64,000 nucleotides of DNA from Ceratodon purpureus. Its lineage: Eukaryota > Streptophyta > Bryopsida > Pseudoditrichales > Ditrichaceae. Of this stretch, positions 1 to 12,293 are shown piece by piece (position 1 is the stretch's first letter; every line of letters starts with the position of its first letter). The position numbers and the translations under genes are program-made. The stretch spans positions 13,144,430 through 13,208,429 of the forward strand of contig CM026427.1 in assembly GCA_014871385.1 (NCBI GenBank), written 5' to 3'. The notes below the pieces were generated by a model. That model saw only the letters and a program-made list of their open reading frames with translations. It was not told where the DNA came from and did no database searches.

Positions 1-979
1 TGCTGGTCTTCGGGTTCGGGGGATTCGTTGTTGGTGATTGGAAGAGGATCGCGGGGGCTGTTACAGGTGATCAGGACTGCTCCGGGAGCTGATCGTGGTG
101 GTTTTTCGACCTGCATTGTGTTGCTGCATTGGTGTCGGGATTTGGCTGGAGTTCAGATTTTGGTTGGTGGTGTGGTGTTCCACTTCGGAGTTTTTTGTGT
201 CGTGGAGCTGGGGTTTATTCGTGGCCGTGACGGACGTTGCGGATTTTTATGCATTGGACGTTGGAGTTTCGTACCTCAAAGGAGATTTATTTTCCGGACA
301 CTGTCAGCTTCAGAGAGGTGGGAGAACATTCTGAAGCTGTTTTCACTTTTTCCCCAGAGTTTTCATCTCGTTACTGTTTCTGAGCTGTGTCGCATTCTGG
401 TGAAGTCGACATTCCAGAGGTGGCTTGGCGTCATTTCGGGACGCTGTTAGTGGAGCTACATTGTCACCTTCGAAGGCTTCCGTTTCACTATCTTAGGTTT
501 AGGAGAATCAAGAAGATTTTCGAAGATAATCGTAGAAGGATTCATGTAAAGCCCGGGAGTGCAGGACTGCATATTTCTTTCGGAAATTAAAGGCTTATGT
601 TCTGTCTGCACATCTCCTCGTGCTTCTTCAATTTGTCGTATGCTTCACTACAACGAGTTGGAATTAAATTGGTCAATTAGAAGCGGTGGAGCTTCTCTAT
701 CTCCCTCTGCAATGTGAAGTGGATGCTAACAGATCAGTCATCTATGCAACGATCTGAGAGTTGCAGCTCCTAGTTTTAAGAATTCAGTCTCTGCGTTCGT
801 ATTCTGGAGAGTGTGAGCTACTCAAGCCCTCGAGTTTTACAGCTCAGACGATAAATTGGAAAATTTGCCGAAGTTTCATCCTATGCGGAGTATCAGGGGG
901 GGTTTAATTCATTGCTGTACCTGAAGAGGTGGCTCCAAACTAGTGCTGGGGCTGCCTTCGGGCCTTTGCAGCATCGCTT
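1..979 (+). promoter_or_regulatory. Upstream region / probable 5' leader of the RUNKEL-like gene
   Basis: This stretch precedes the ATG at 980. It contains several short open frames on the + strand but none resembles a known protein, and they overlap one another in different frames. The sequence is T- and G-rich with no clear TATA box that I can assign. It is most simply the promoter plus a long 5' untranslated leader, possibly with upstream ORFs. The transcription start cannot be placed from sequence alone. Confidence 0.4.
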
Positions 980-3900
980 ATGAATCAATATCACATCTAT
1001 GAGGCGATCGGAAAAGGAAAGCATTCGGTAAGTTTCTCACTTCCTGTGAGATTTATTTAGCATGTCATTTTTATCGAGTTCGTGCAAGGGTAAGACTCGT
1101 GTGCAAGTTTGTTCCTGCTTGAAAAGAGTTCAACCCCTTGAGAAGGCATCGCAATCCTAGTGTTTCTACGGACGTGTGATCTTGTATATGATTTTGGAGC
1201 TGGTCTTGTGTATTTTAAAATTGGAGCGAAATACGGTTTACATTTATTGCTCTCTCAAAATCTGTCCCAAGTACTCTCATTCTCAAGCTGTCGGTTCCTC
1301 GAGTTGTCTTAACGTGGTTATTACATATTTATTTAACGGGAAGGGAACTGTTAATGATGTGGAAATCAGTGACCTGGAATAACTGACACAGTGTTGCTCC
1401 TTTTTTTCATGCAGACTGTTTACAAAGGGAGGAAGAAGAAGACAATTGAGTATTATGCTATTAAGAGTGTTGAGAAGAGTCAGAAAACCAAGGTCCTGCA
1501 GGAGGTGAGTTTGGTGTATGTCGAGGTACTGATTGTGTCTTTGGACAAACTTGTGTGGCTGCATCTTCGAGTTCCAAGTTTACCAAGAATATCTGTACCA
1601 AATTCTTTAAAGCCCTTTTTTGATTTTGAACAGGTCCGAACCCTGCACTCGCTTGACAACAACAACGTTCTGAAGTTTTACGCATGGTAAATCCGCTTAT
1701 CAGTGGTTGATTGAATGGCTGAAGTTGTTAAATGTCGGTGGAGACATCTGCTTTGTGTAACAAATATGCTAGTCCGTATTGAGTTGTGTTTCGAGACGAA
1801 TCATTCTGGTCACATACTCGAGGTCCGAGGCTGTAGGTTTCAATGCCGTATCTCTTCTTTGTGCTGGTAGGTACGAAACGTCTGCGCATTTATGGCTTGT
1901 TTTGGAGTACTGTGTTGGAGGCGATCTCTTGACGCTGCTTAGGCAGGTGAGTTACTCTTAATCCTATCTGGCTAGTTCTACTTGTGAGTTTTCAAATTAC
2001 GATGATATACTTGGGCATCTCTGAAGAAACTGTGCAACGATGATGGTTGTGTTCTCTGTTGAGGATTCAAGATGTAATGTCACAAATGTCTGCTGAGCCA
2101 ATCACTTTGCATTTATTGCTCTCTTATATTCCAGAAGCTTAGAGGTTTATCTTTTCCATTTAAACCTGTTTCAAATAGTTCTAAGAGCAAGCTTGCATTT
2201 CTGTTTTTCTTGGGTGACTTTAGTATGTGTGCGTGACGTCTTCCCATCTGTGTTGAGTGGTAGGGGAATCCATTGATCACTATGAGAGAACTAGAGATGT
2301 CTGTTCACTTGATGTAACTGATTTTGAGTATTACACCGTTGGCAGGATACACGATTGCCCGAGGAGTCCATACATGATTTTGCTCGCGATTTAGTCCAAG
2401 CTCTACAGTATGTGCTCAGAACGTGTACTACTTGAATCCCGTAGCTATATAAAATTTTGACGATTTTAGGTACTTCCATATCAGCAGAAGACAGTGATAA
2501 GATTGCATTTTTGAATGATGCACGTTACCAAGTTTTATGTGCCCGGTGTCTGGATGTGAAGACACCATTATTTCAGTGAAGCCAGGTTAGTGGCTTGGAA
2601 TGTACACAGGCTTAAACGGTGGTTGGATTGAAGAGTTCGTGTGCCCTGCTCCCTTCTGCTTTTCAAACAATTTATCGCCTTATCTTAGACTTATTGTATT
2701 GCAGGTTCCTACACTCAAAAGGAGTAATTTACTGTGACTTGAAACCGTCGAATGTGCTTCTCGATGAAAATGGTCGCCTCAAGGTTAGTGAGCTCTGACT
2801 GTAGGGGACTGTCACTGAATTTATCCCTCTTAGGATCGAAACGAAGTACCATTTCTCATGTTTCTAAGGCTACTTGTTTTAGTTCCTAGCTTTTGATTTG
2901 ATTTTAGGCAGTCTCGATTCTTGCTTTAGGGCTTTATGAATTAAAGTGAATAGAGTGGTCCTAGTCTGTGATTATTTGTAAACGTCCAGCATCCTCGCTT
3001 TTGCCATTGTGCATTTTCTGTTCGTGGATTAGACCTCCTTAGACAGTACCTGAAAACTCAGTAAAATTCTAATGCAGCTTTGCGACTTCGGGTTGGCAAG
3101 GCGACTTAGCGACATCGCCAAGAGTCCTCTACAAGAGGTTGCCTTCGCATCCTATGTGCTTTTCTTTGTCTGACCTATATTTTTCCTATCCTAATGTACT
3201 TGCTCATGCAATCTAATTCGATCTGCATTCTAGCGACAGATGATGCTCATCTTCACGATGTTAATAAATCACATAGGGGCGTTGATTAGTATAACAATCT
3301 GACGACATGATTTTTATTGTTCAACTAGCTTTGTGCAACATTTGGGAGTGTTTTCCGCTTTATATTTTGTCTGATAAGTTTGTATTTTTTTCCTTCTTGA
3401 AACCGTCATGTGTATCCTGTTACATGGAGTGACTAAAATCATCCTTCATTGGCAGCTTCCACAAGCAAAGCGTGGCACGCCATGCTACATGGCGCCTGAG
3501 CTTTTCCAGGAAGGTAGTGTGCACTCATATGGGTCTGATCTATGGGCACTGGGTTGTGTCATGTACGAGTGCTATTCTGGAAGACCCCCATTCGTTTCTA
3601 GCAGCTTCACCAAGCTGGTAAACTCTATAATGTCAGACCCCATGCCACGGATATCAGGCGACCCTAGTCCCGAATTTGAGGATTTAGTGAGTCGTCTGCT
3701 GGTAAAAGATCCAGTGGAGAGGATACAATGGGACGAGCTCAGGAATCATCCATTTTGGAGAACGAAGTGCAAGATACTCCCTCTACCACCTCAGCCTGCA
3801 TTCACTAATTTCTTACGGCTTACCCAAAGATCTTCATCCCCTGAACGGAATCCGCAGGTGTCAGGGAATACTACTCCTGTAGAAAAGAGGGCTCCAGACA

Positions 3901-6900
3901 GTAAAGTATCTGTAGTTGACAGGGCAGCTCTGCGAGAGAAGAGCCATAAGAAAAGTGAAAGTAAAAACGTTGGACAAGATGTGAAAGGATTTGTTTCTGA
4001 GAATAAGAACTCTGGCCATAAAGAGAATGGAAGGAAGGCGACGAAAGGGCCATCTGGACACACACAGCCCAAGGAAGTTGATCCAAATGCTAATGGAGGG
4101 GCACCGGCAGTGAACCTACTAAGATTGTCCAAGATTGTCAAAACCAACCTCCTTAAGGAAACCGAGAATGATACTTATCGGCAGCAATCCAAAGCGAATG
4201 GTACTTCTGATGATACAGACGTTACTTTGGAGAATCATGACTTGGAGCTCAACTTTGGCGAAGAAGCTGAAAGTGAGACAGGGGAAGAGGATGATAACTC
4301 TAGTAGCAATGGTTCCAGTCCAACTACTTCAGCAGAGGAAAAAGACATTCAGAAGACCTCTGCCAAATCTTCGCATCCATCAGCTTCCAAAGGCGAGAGT
4401 AGAGAACCAAATAATGGAGCCGAGGAACCCTTGCCAGTAACTCCTCCACAATTTGAAAGCAACGGTAGGTCTGAGGATCACCTTATGACGCAGACTGAGA
4501 TCGAAGGAAAGCAGTTGGATGCCATGCGTCAAGTTGCAGCAACTCCACCAGGTGTGGGTGTCCCAAGGAAAGGCTCGCACCGTGCTCCACCTGATACTGA
4601 GGAGCCCAGGAGGGAGGCTGTGTTTGGTCCTCCAAATCCTTCCAGACCTTTAGTGGCGCTTTCACAAGCACTCTGGCATCCATCAGATCTTTCTGTGAGG
4701 CCAATCATGTTGAATCGGCGAATAGAGAAGGTAAACGCTGGGTATTCTTTGTTGCCAATATCTGTCCGATGAGATCCATTTCTTTCTTTGTTGTTTATGG
4801 CTGTTACTTAACATCCGTAGTACCTGTGATCATGCATTCTTTCAGTATCTTATATTTCTTGCAATCATTTCATTTTTTGTAACGGTTTGGCGATCAATTC
4901 GCCTTTGAAAATGGAAAAGATTTACTGATGAAGTATTTCGTGCTACAGGTTCCGGAATCAAACTTTGACTCACGAATCCTACCTGCTGAGCGGTTGATTT
5001 CCTCTGAGTTTGTGAAGCTGGAAGTGGAGCAACAGAAAAGTTTTCTGAATAAGATCATTGGAAACATTAATGGAAGCTCAGTTTCACTTAATGAGAAGAT
5101 CAACACGTTAAGGTATTTAGAGACCTTGTGTACCAATATTGATGCAGCTAATATTTTAATCAATGGGTCATTAATGACCCTACTGGTGAAACTTCTGCGT
5201 ACCACGAAAATTCCAGCCCTGCGTGTGCAATTGACGTCCGTAATGGGTCTGCTGATCCGGCATGCCACACTCATTGAGGAGGAGCTGGCAGAGTCAGGGA
5301 TAGTAGCAGTTTTGACAGAGACTCTACGAGATAAGCAGGATAAGGTGCATATGCATATAATCACTCTCATTTGCACGGCAATCAGTTACCGTTGTAACTT
5401 TTAATATCTTCGTCCATCTGATGTCATGTTAGAGAAATAATTTCATCTATCTACAGGGCCGTCTTTCCTATCTTATAATTTCACGTATTGTCGCAATTGA
5501 ACTGTCAGCAGGTGAGGCGCTGTGCAATGGCGACGCTTGGTGAACTTATATTCTACATCGCAACACAGAACGAGGGAACTCCTAGAGCAGGTGGTGGTCA
5601 TGACATCTCAGCTAAAGAGGCTAAGTCTTCAGCATGGCAGGTATTTTGTCTTCGTTGTGTTGAGATTACTCCGTTCTATATAGCTATGAAATTGTTGAAA
5701 GAGATTTCTGTGAACTTCACGTGCCAATGACCTGAATTGTTTGAAAGCGTGCTTCTATTTTGCAAGCAGATGCTGCTGCCATTTCCTGTTTCCATATTCT
5801 TATGGTGAATTTTTGAATGCAGATTCCAGGTACAACGATTGCACTGGTGGCTTCCATACTCCGAAGGGGTGAAGATGATATAACCCAGCATTATGCATTG
5901 AAGACCATCGAGAACATTGCAAGTCAAGGTGGAGAGTGGGCGCAACGCTTCACGAACAACGAGATTATTGACAACCTTTGTTACACATTTCGAGCATCTG
6001 CTAAACCGGAAAACTTGAGGGCAACAGCAGGTTCCTGTCTTGTTCGCTTGGTGCGGTTTCAGCCAACCACAATCCCTGCTGTCCTTGATAAGCTCACTAT
6101 TAAGGAGATCGTGGGAGGCCTTGTCAAAGGGAGTGGGCGAGAGCAACAAGTGAACATCAATCTCCTCAACATGGCTCTTTTGGGTAGCAGTGTCATCCCT
6201 ATGAGCAAGTATCTTCACGCCCTTTTGGAGGAGAGGAGCCTGGTTCCTACCGTAGTTGCAATGCTGGAGCAGGTATTTTCATCACGGGGATAAAGTTCAA
6301 TTAATCTCAGCTTCAGTCCTTTACCTAGGAGTCGAATTGTAAGATTGGTATTAGTCATAGGAGCTCATTCATGCTAAAAGAAGCTCACTTGTCCTTTTCC
6401 TGCCGTCTTACGCACTTATTCCTCTCTTCGACGACTTCGGTTCTTAATTAGTGTGATGCTCCTGCCCACATTAGCTTACCTGGATTTCGCTTTCCTTCAA
6501 GCATTGTTGTGAGAAATGCCCTTATTTGCCTACATATTACATATCAACATAAAAGCAGATTGCCAGCTCCTTTCTATATGAACTTGTTTGTTGGATTCAA
6601 GGCATTTGGAGTTTACTGATGTCCCCTTTTCTGCTGTTTATTGGAACCTAGGGTGGAGAAATACTGCGTGGCAAGGCCTTAGTATGTGCTGCGCTTCTGT
6701 GCAAAAATCGTCGGTGGCTCCCTTCTCTCTGCAATGCAAAGTTGTTGCCTGCAGTGGATAGATTATCAAAGGAGAAGGATCCATTCGTGAACCAATGCAT
6801 GGAAGCGTTGGTGCAAACTGTTGTTGCTGTTGTCCCCACTATATTAGAAAGTATTTGCACAGATATTTCCCAGCTGGCCAGTGGAAGACGAACTCCTGGA

Positions 6901-9054
6901 CCTGGCTCATCACCAGCTCGTGGAGCACCTAGAAGTTCTCTTCCATTATTTCCGGTGATATTGAACTTGATGAACAGTCCCACGTTCAGGACTCGTATGA
7001 TAGACGAGTCTGTGTTGGAAAGATTGGCATCCTATCTCAAGCGACTAGAAACCTCGTCTTTCCAGGTCAGTAAATGTGATAAAAATCTTCAAATTCGAGT
7101 TTCCTTTCATAGTTGCAGGTGTTCCATGTTTGCTGAATTTTTATTTACCACAATGAAGCCCAGCTTTGTGATTACAGAATTTAGGCTGGAAATAATCTGT
7201 CCCAAATCCATTCTGTATTGTTCAATTTGAGTGTATGCACAATTGGAAGATGATACAAATGGCGTGAACTTGCCGTATATTGTGTATTGCTTTTCACTAA
7301 ACATGTCTTCTGAATGATTTTGTTGCTGAATACTGCAGGGACAAGATGAATTCCAGTCTACACTTTTGCAAATAGTGGAGGTCATGTCTCAACAGTCAAC
7401 CATATTATTGGCTTATCCTGATACGTTCATAGCTCATGTCTTACCAAGCCTTGCTGTTTTGTATGAAAAGAACACTGATGGAGATATGAAGTTCCTGTGC
7501 CTCAAAGTCTTCTTCGATATCTTGGTTGTGTTTCTTGATGATATCTCACTTGTCAACGCTGCGGAGGACCGGAAGCAGTCATCAACTGTGTTAAATGCGC
7601 CAAGAAGGTACATGAGACTCCTTAGATTCCTGACCATAGCTTTTCCTGTCGTTCGCATGTGATTGTAATAGTGTATTGCAATCTTTTTAACAAGTCCTAG
7701 AATGGCTCATATTCGTCTTGCACTTGTGGATTATGACCACTGATCGGTACATAACTTTCAAATATCCATTGCCCGTCCCTATCAGCATTCCTCTAATTTT
7801 GATGTCTGATAACTCTTTCTTAACTTCGAGCTATACGCTGGATTCTTATCTATAACTTTTTGGTACATGCATTTATATGATTATTGTTCTTCTATCTAGA
7901 TTCTGATTGAAGCGCATCCTTCTTGGAGGCCGTATTTCTTTGTGGCGAATGATGCAAATCTATCTTCAGCTTGTACTGAATGATCTCAGAAAGTTTCCCT
8001 CACTAAAATTCGTTCTTTTGTCTACTGCAGGGAGAAACTTGAAGTGATTGTTAAGCAGCACTTTTTACCCCTGTACCCTATTCTTGTGGAGGATGAGGAT
8101 CCTATTCCCATGTATGCTCAGAAACTTCTGGTCATGCTGCTCGACCTCAAATGCATCCAGATCGAGGACATATTGCAGCTCAAGCTTATCTCTCAGTTCT
8201 TTGAATTCTTGCAATGTGACCTGGCCAGCATTAATCTTCACAATGTACGATTGTGTCTATATTTGGCATCTTCACCTAAAGTTGATTCTAAGGTGCTATC
8301 AGATCTTCGTATTGTGAGCTATGTGGGAGCTCTACTGGATTTCGTGCATGCTAAAGGCATGCAAGACTTCCTGGACCCGGTTCTATCGCTTTGTCGCTCC
8401 TTATTAATTCGTGATGTTGGAGACAATCTGGAGGTGAACAGCAGCAATGCAGTGTCAGCCATTCCTGCCAATGGAAGGGAGCTCTCTCGATCAGGTAGAC
8501 TGGAATTTCGATGAATTCCTGCATATAGTTGTGAATATACTTAAATTGCAGGAATTTGTACTTGCTTAGATGGTGATGCTTTTCTTATATCTTTCCTGGT
8601 TGCCATTTGAACAGCTATTCAGGATATTGGAGATATGGGACAGCATGCAGTCATCTTTTTGGAGCTTTGTGGAAGCCGGGAGCCTCGGGTTGCAGAGACA
8701 GCAGCTGCCTGCTTAGTTTTGCTGCTTAAGGCTGCCCCGCAATCAGCAGCTGGGCCCGTATTTTCTAGTGTTGGTCGATTTGTTAATTTGCTGGAAGCCT
8801 GTGCCCAGTCTCACACGCCGTCTACATCTGCAAAGCTTCAGAGCCAACTACTGTTAGCGATATCTGCGTCATGCAAAGAGCTCCACGAAGCCCAAGCGAT
8901 GAAGCGGCCCCTGCAAATCTCCCTTCCATCAAGTTCCGACTTGGCACCGCTTGAGGATGTTGTTGGGCGGTTAAGCAAATCTAGCTCGCCTGAAGTAGCA
9001 GAAGCTGCTGTTACCACTGCCTCTGAGTTACAGCGCGTGCCTCATAGTGCATAG
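980..9054 (+). CDS. RUK: RUNKEL/ULK4-like microtubule-associated protein kinase with ARM/HEAT-type C-terminus (15 exons)
   Basis: The start matches the plant RUNKEL family (begins MNQYHIYEAIGKGKHS). In Arabidopsis RUNKEL binds microtubules and is needed for cell-plate expansion in cytokinesis. Exons I can place with consistent phases: 980-1027, 1415-1504, 1634-1686, 1871-1946, 2346-2407, 2705-2783, 3078-3137, 3456-4730, 4949-5344, 5512-5640, 5823-6272, 6652-7065, 7339-7607, 8031-8494 and 8615-9054. They sum to 4305 nt, about 1434 residues, close to plant RUK. The kinase domain spans residues 4 to about 255: glycine loop GKGKHS, Lys33 in YYAIKS, catalytic loop YCDLKPSN with Asp121 (the usual Arg before Asp is Cys), and DFG at 139-141. 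A Ser/Glu-rich low-complexity stretch follows in the large exon, then alpha-helical repeat sequence to the end. No lesion was seen. The Cys in place of HRD Arg is typical of this family. Confidence 0.95.
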
Positions 9055-10070
9055 AACATTGTTAGCGGGTCGAGGATAGAAGTGTGTTAACTTAGTTCAT
9101 ACATGGAGGGCAATTTTTCGCATTATCCAGGGTCCAGTGCAGGCAGCCATGATCATGGTAGTCCACTCGTTGGGTAACACTGTAACATAAGTAGGAGGAT
9201 TGTCAAGACTAGGCCCACATTTCTTGCCCTTCTGGGTTGTAGATGATGGACACGGAATACGGCTCAACTGAATTTCGTATTTTGAACAAGTGAATGAGTT
9301 GTAGCATGAATTTCCAGCAGGTTTACTGAAAGGATGGGAATGCATATTCAGAAATATGCAGAAATAGTAGGTTGTAATCGGGTATTTTATCTACACTTCA
9401 TTAACTCCATTGTGGTTGATGGACAGAGGATTTTTTGTAAATTTCTGTTCAGTGCAGTATCCGGCAGCAAAGAAGACTGTTTTTAAGAGAATTCCATTTA
9501 TTTCCTCCATGATCACCACAATGACATGATTCCTGTGGAGGATGGTACACCACTACAACGTAATTTCCCACGTAGTAGGTGGGGAGAAGCTCATGGTATG
9601 ACAAAACTAAATTTGAACTCTACGGAGAATATATGAAAAGTTGTGGAGAACCATGTTCAAAACAAGTATTAGCCTCAAATTGGGAGCTAAGGACTATTGC
9701 AATTCTATGTGAATGGGAAGGCGCCTTTAAAGAGGTGTTTAATATAATCATATCCACAAAGGTTGTTATTCATGTTTGAGGTGGTAGTACTATATGGTAA
9801 AGACTTTTCAACATGTGATATTGTACAACATGAGAGTAATCTCTCCTTAGTTTTGATTGCATTTCACGGTTTTTGGTTTTAAACATTTTTTTAATATCCT
9901 ACAAAGTTTTGAATTTTAGGGTCTTTAGAAGGCTGAAGCTTGAGCTCCATTCAACTAATATTACCCTTCATAAATTTTGTAGCTAAAGTCAAATTAAAGT
10001 TTTTGATGATTAGACTTGCAAGGATCCTTGATGTAGCTCTAGTATGAGAGACTACAAATATTGCAACTTA
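9055..10070. other. 3' flank of the RUNKEL-like gene and intergenic DNA
   Basis: After the TAG at 9052-9054 the sequence holds the probable 3' untranslated region and then becomes increasingly AT-rich from about 9.4 kb. A short open frame at 9579-9779 has no recognisable similarity. No gene is supported here. Confidence 0.5.
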
Positions 10071-10618
10071 CTCCCTCCGTCCCACTAAAAGATCATGGTT
10101 TGGTCAAAACATTTGTCCCTAAATAAGATTGTTGTTTAGTGTATGGTTACTCAATTTTGCCAATATAGGCCATTTCTTGAAGGCAAATGTCCTTTGGACA
10201 TTCCAGAGAGGTATATATTGAAATAGGTAATATATATATTTAATGTGTTACAGTAATTCTGGGACATCAAAAATGTAATTGCCTTTAATTTAGCGTTTAT
10301 TTTTTGTACTTCCGTTGGTAACTGACAGGCATCTTGGAATGTAGCCACATAAGTGAAACATGGATAGAAGCATCCATATTGATATTTTCATCCATAAATT
10401 TAACTATTCAAAGGCAATTTTATCCAAATAGTGGCAATTGTATTTTTATTTTTGAAAAGATTTTGGCGATTTCATCTACTTTTTGTTCATTTTTCTAGTG
10501 TACAAGTAGCCACATCCAAACTCAAGTAAGATTTAAGCAAAAATTTGCCAAAAATTTAAACGTTGCTTTAATTCCAAGATTCCAATGAAACCACAGTCTT
10601 TTAGTGGGACGGAGGGAG
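10071..10618. mobile_element. Stowaway-like (Tc1/mariner-type) non-autonomous element, 548 bp
   Basis: The left end starts CTCCCTCCGTCCCACTAAAA and the right end, read on the other strand from 10618, starts identically; 22 bases match perfectly (through ...AAGA) and similarity continues to a shared TGGTTT. CTCCCTCCGT is the terminal motif known from Stowaway MITEs of plants, which insert at TA. The left flank is TA and the right flank is CA, so one copy of the target dinucleotide may have mutated. The interior is AT-rich with no coding capacity, so the element would depend on a mariner-type transposase elsewhere. Confidence 0.85.
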
Positions 10619-11661
10619 CACATAATATTAAGTAACAAGAATATACAATTAATCACTTTTAGTTTGATGGTAACAAATTAGAGGGGTGATTGAATTGTTT
10701 TAAACACTGTTGGTCAGCTTTAGCTAGTTTATCCAAAAGAAGATGAATTGAATTAGTTAGAACTACCAGTTGGGACAACCATCACAAGGTAGAAAGGCTA
10801 TTAGCTATCTTTTTTTCTTTCTCTGATTACTCCGGCACTATTACTAATATAATTCAATTTTAGTACATTTTTTACTTAGAATTGTTATACTTAATATAAG
10901 CATAAATTTAGTGCCTATATGAACACTTGAATCTTGATAACTATGCAATGTATTCTTAGATTGGTTCTTATTTATGGCCATATTGTTGTTCAAATCTATA
11001 TTCAATTTTGGTTTTTTGAAATTTTTCCAAGTAGAGAATTATTATTTAAGTTACTAAGTAGTGTTGGATTTTCTTAACCAAACATTTGAAGAAACATTAC
11101 TAAACATATACCAGACAGTTAAGAATATAGTCAAAGAACTTTGGAGATTATGCATTGACAAAATAGTGGTGAAATTCAAATTTTTCTTATATTTGTTAGA
11201 TCAATGATGATCAAAAGGAGCAAACTTCTTTTCATGATCTATCCAAAAGATCAACCGAGTTAAAACTTTGAATACTTCTATGGATGCCTTAGCCTATTTC
11301 TAATAGAAAGTAACAAAATTAAAGTAGGTAGAATTCATTCAAACATGGTTTGATGTGTAAAAAAATAAACAAGCTTAGAGATAAAATTTCTCTATTTAAG
11401 TATTAAAACTTTAACCAAAGTCATTTGTACGAAGCAAGGCCTCAAACCACATTTGTGCTCATCATTGTACCATAATTTAGGTTTGGATTCAACACTCACT
11501 TGTCAAATAATTAATCCTGCGATAGCAAGTGATCTAAGACTTAAGTCTGTTCATTGCAAGGCAAAATTACGACACAGTGGCACTGAGGATGGCATTGAAT
11601 TCATGAGGTTTCATGCAACATATCACTACCACCAATTCCCTTCCAACGCTTAATTCTTTTA
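10619..11661. other. AT-rich intergenic DNA without recognised genes
   Basis: This stretch separates two small DNA transposons. It is AT-rich, with only scattered short open frames (for example 11453-11653) that look like chance. Nothing else is supported. Confidence 0.5.
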
Positions 11662-12293
11662 CACTACTAGGATTTGGGGGGGTTTGCAAGGTCTGCGACG
11701 TAGCATTTTACACTAGGAGTCGATGGTTCACGGCCCCGTCAGGACGTTGTTAGAGACATGCCCGTAATAGTGCTGCTACTAAAGCGCTGTTTGGGGTGTA
11801 ACGTTAGCAACGCCAATGACTTTCATTGGAACGTATGGGGAACGTTTGGGGGAACGTTGGTAACATGTGGGGAACTGAGCATAGACCTGCCTATTAGGTG
11901 CGTTGATTTTGTTGATTAGATTTGTTGATTTTTCATCCATGTCTACAGTTTATTTAAAGTTTATTAATAAAACTCCAATCTGAAGTTTATTAATAAAACT
12001 CCATAGTACTTTCATTCAAACCTCAAGTAGATGGATTTACTTATGCCTCACAGATGAGACTTCCACGCAGAGGAGGGATCTTTAGACTGTTTAAGAGCCC
12101 AACTGTATACAAAGCATATGGGATATATGAAACCCAAGAATGTGCAATGTTCTCTTGATGGGAACACTAAACGTAGCTTAGTCGTGGCATCGAAAAGAAA
12201 GGAGCAAGTGAGACAGCATTCACAGAAAAACGTGGCTTCGTTTAGGGGACGTAGCTTATTTGCCGTAGCTTACCCCCCCAAATCCTAGTAGTG
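11662..12293. mobile_element. CACTA-type (En/Spm) non-autonomous element, 632 bp, with TTA target duplication
   Basis: The left terminus reads CACTACTAGGATTTGGGGGG and the right terminus is its exact inverse complement; the match runs for about 22 bp. The element is flanked on both sides by TTA (11659-11661 and 12294-12296), the 3-bp target-site duplication expected for CACTA transposons. Subterminal copies of a CGTAGC(TTA) motif occur near 11697, 12173 and several times in 12250-12272; subterminal repeats of this kind bind the transposase in the family. There is no long open frame, so it is a deletion derivative or MITE moved in trans. Termini and flanks are intact, which suggests fairly recent insertion. 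Confidence 0.9.

Noticed and set aside
28-590. Overlapping + strand open frames before the RUNKEL-like gene
   Set aside because: They overlap in different frames, lack similarity and have leader-like composition; treated as upstream region.
3791-4704. Minus-strand and alternative-frame open stretches opposite RUNKEL exon 8
   Set aside because: Shadows of a verified coding exon with matching splice phases.
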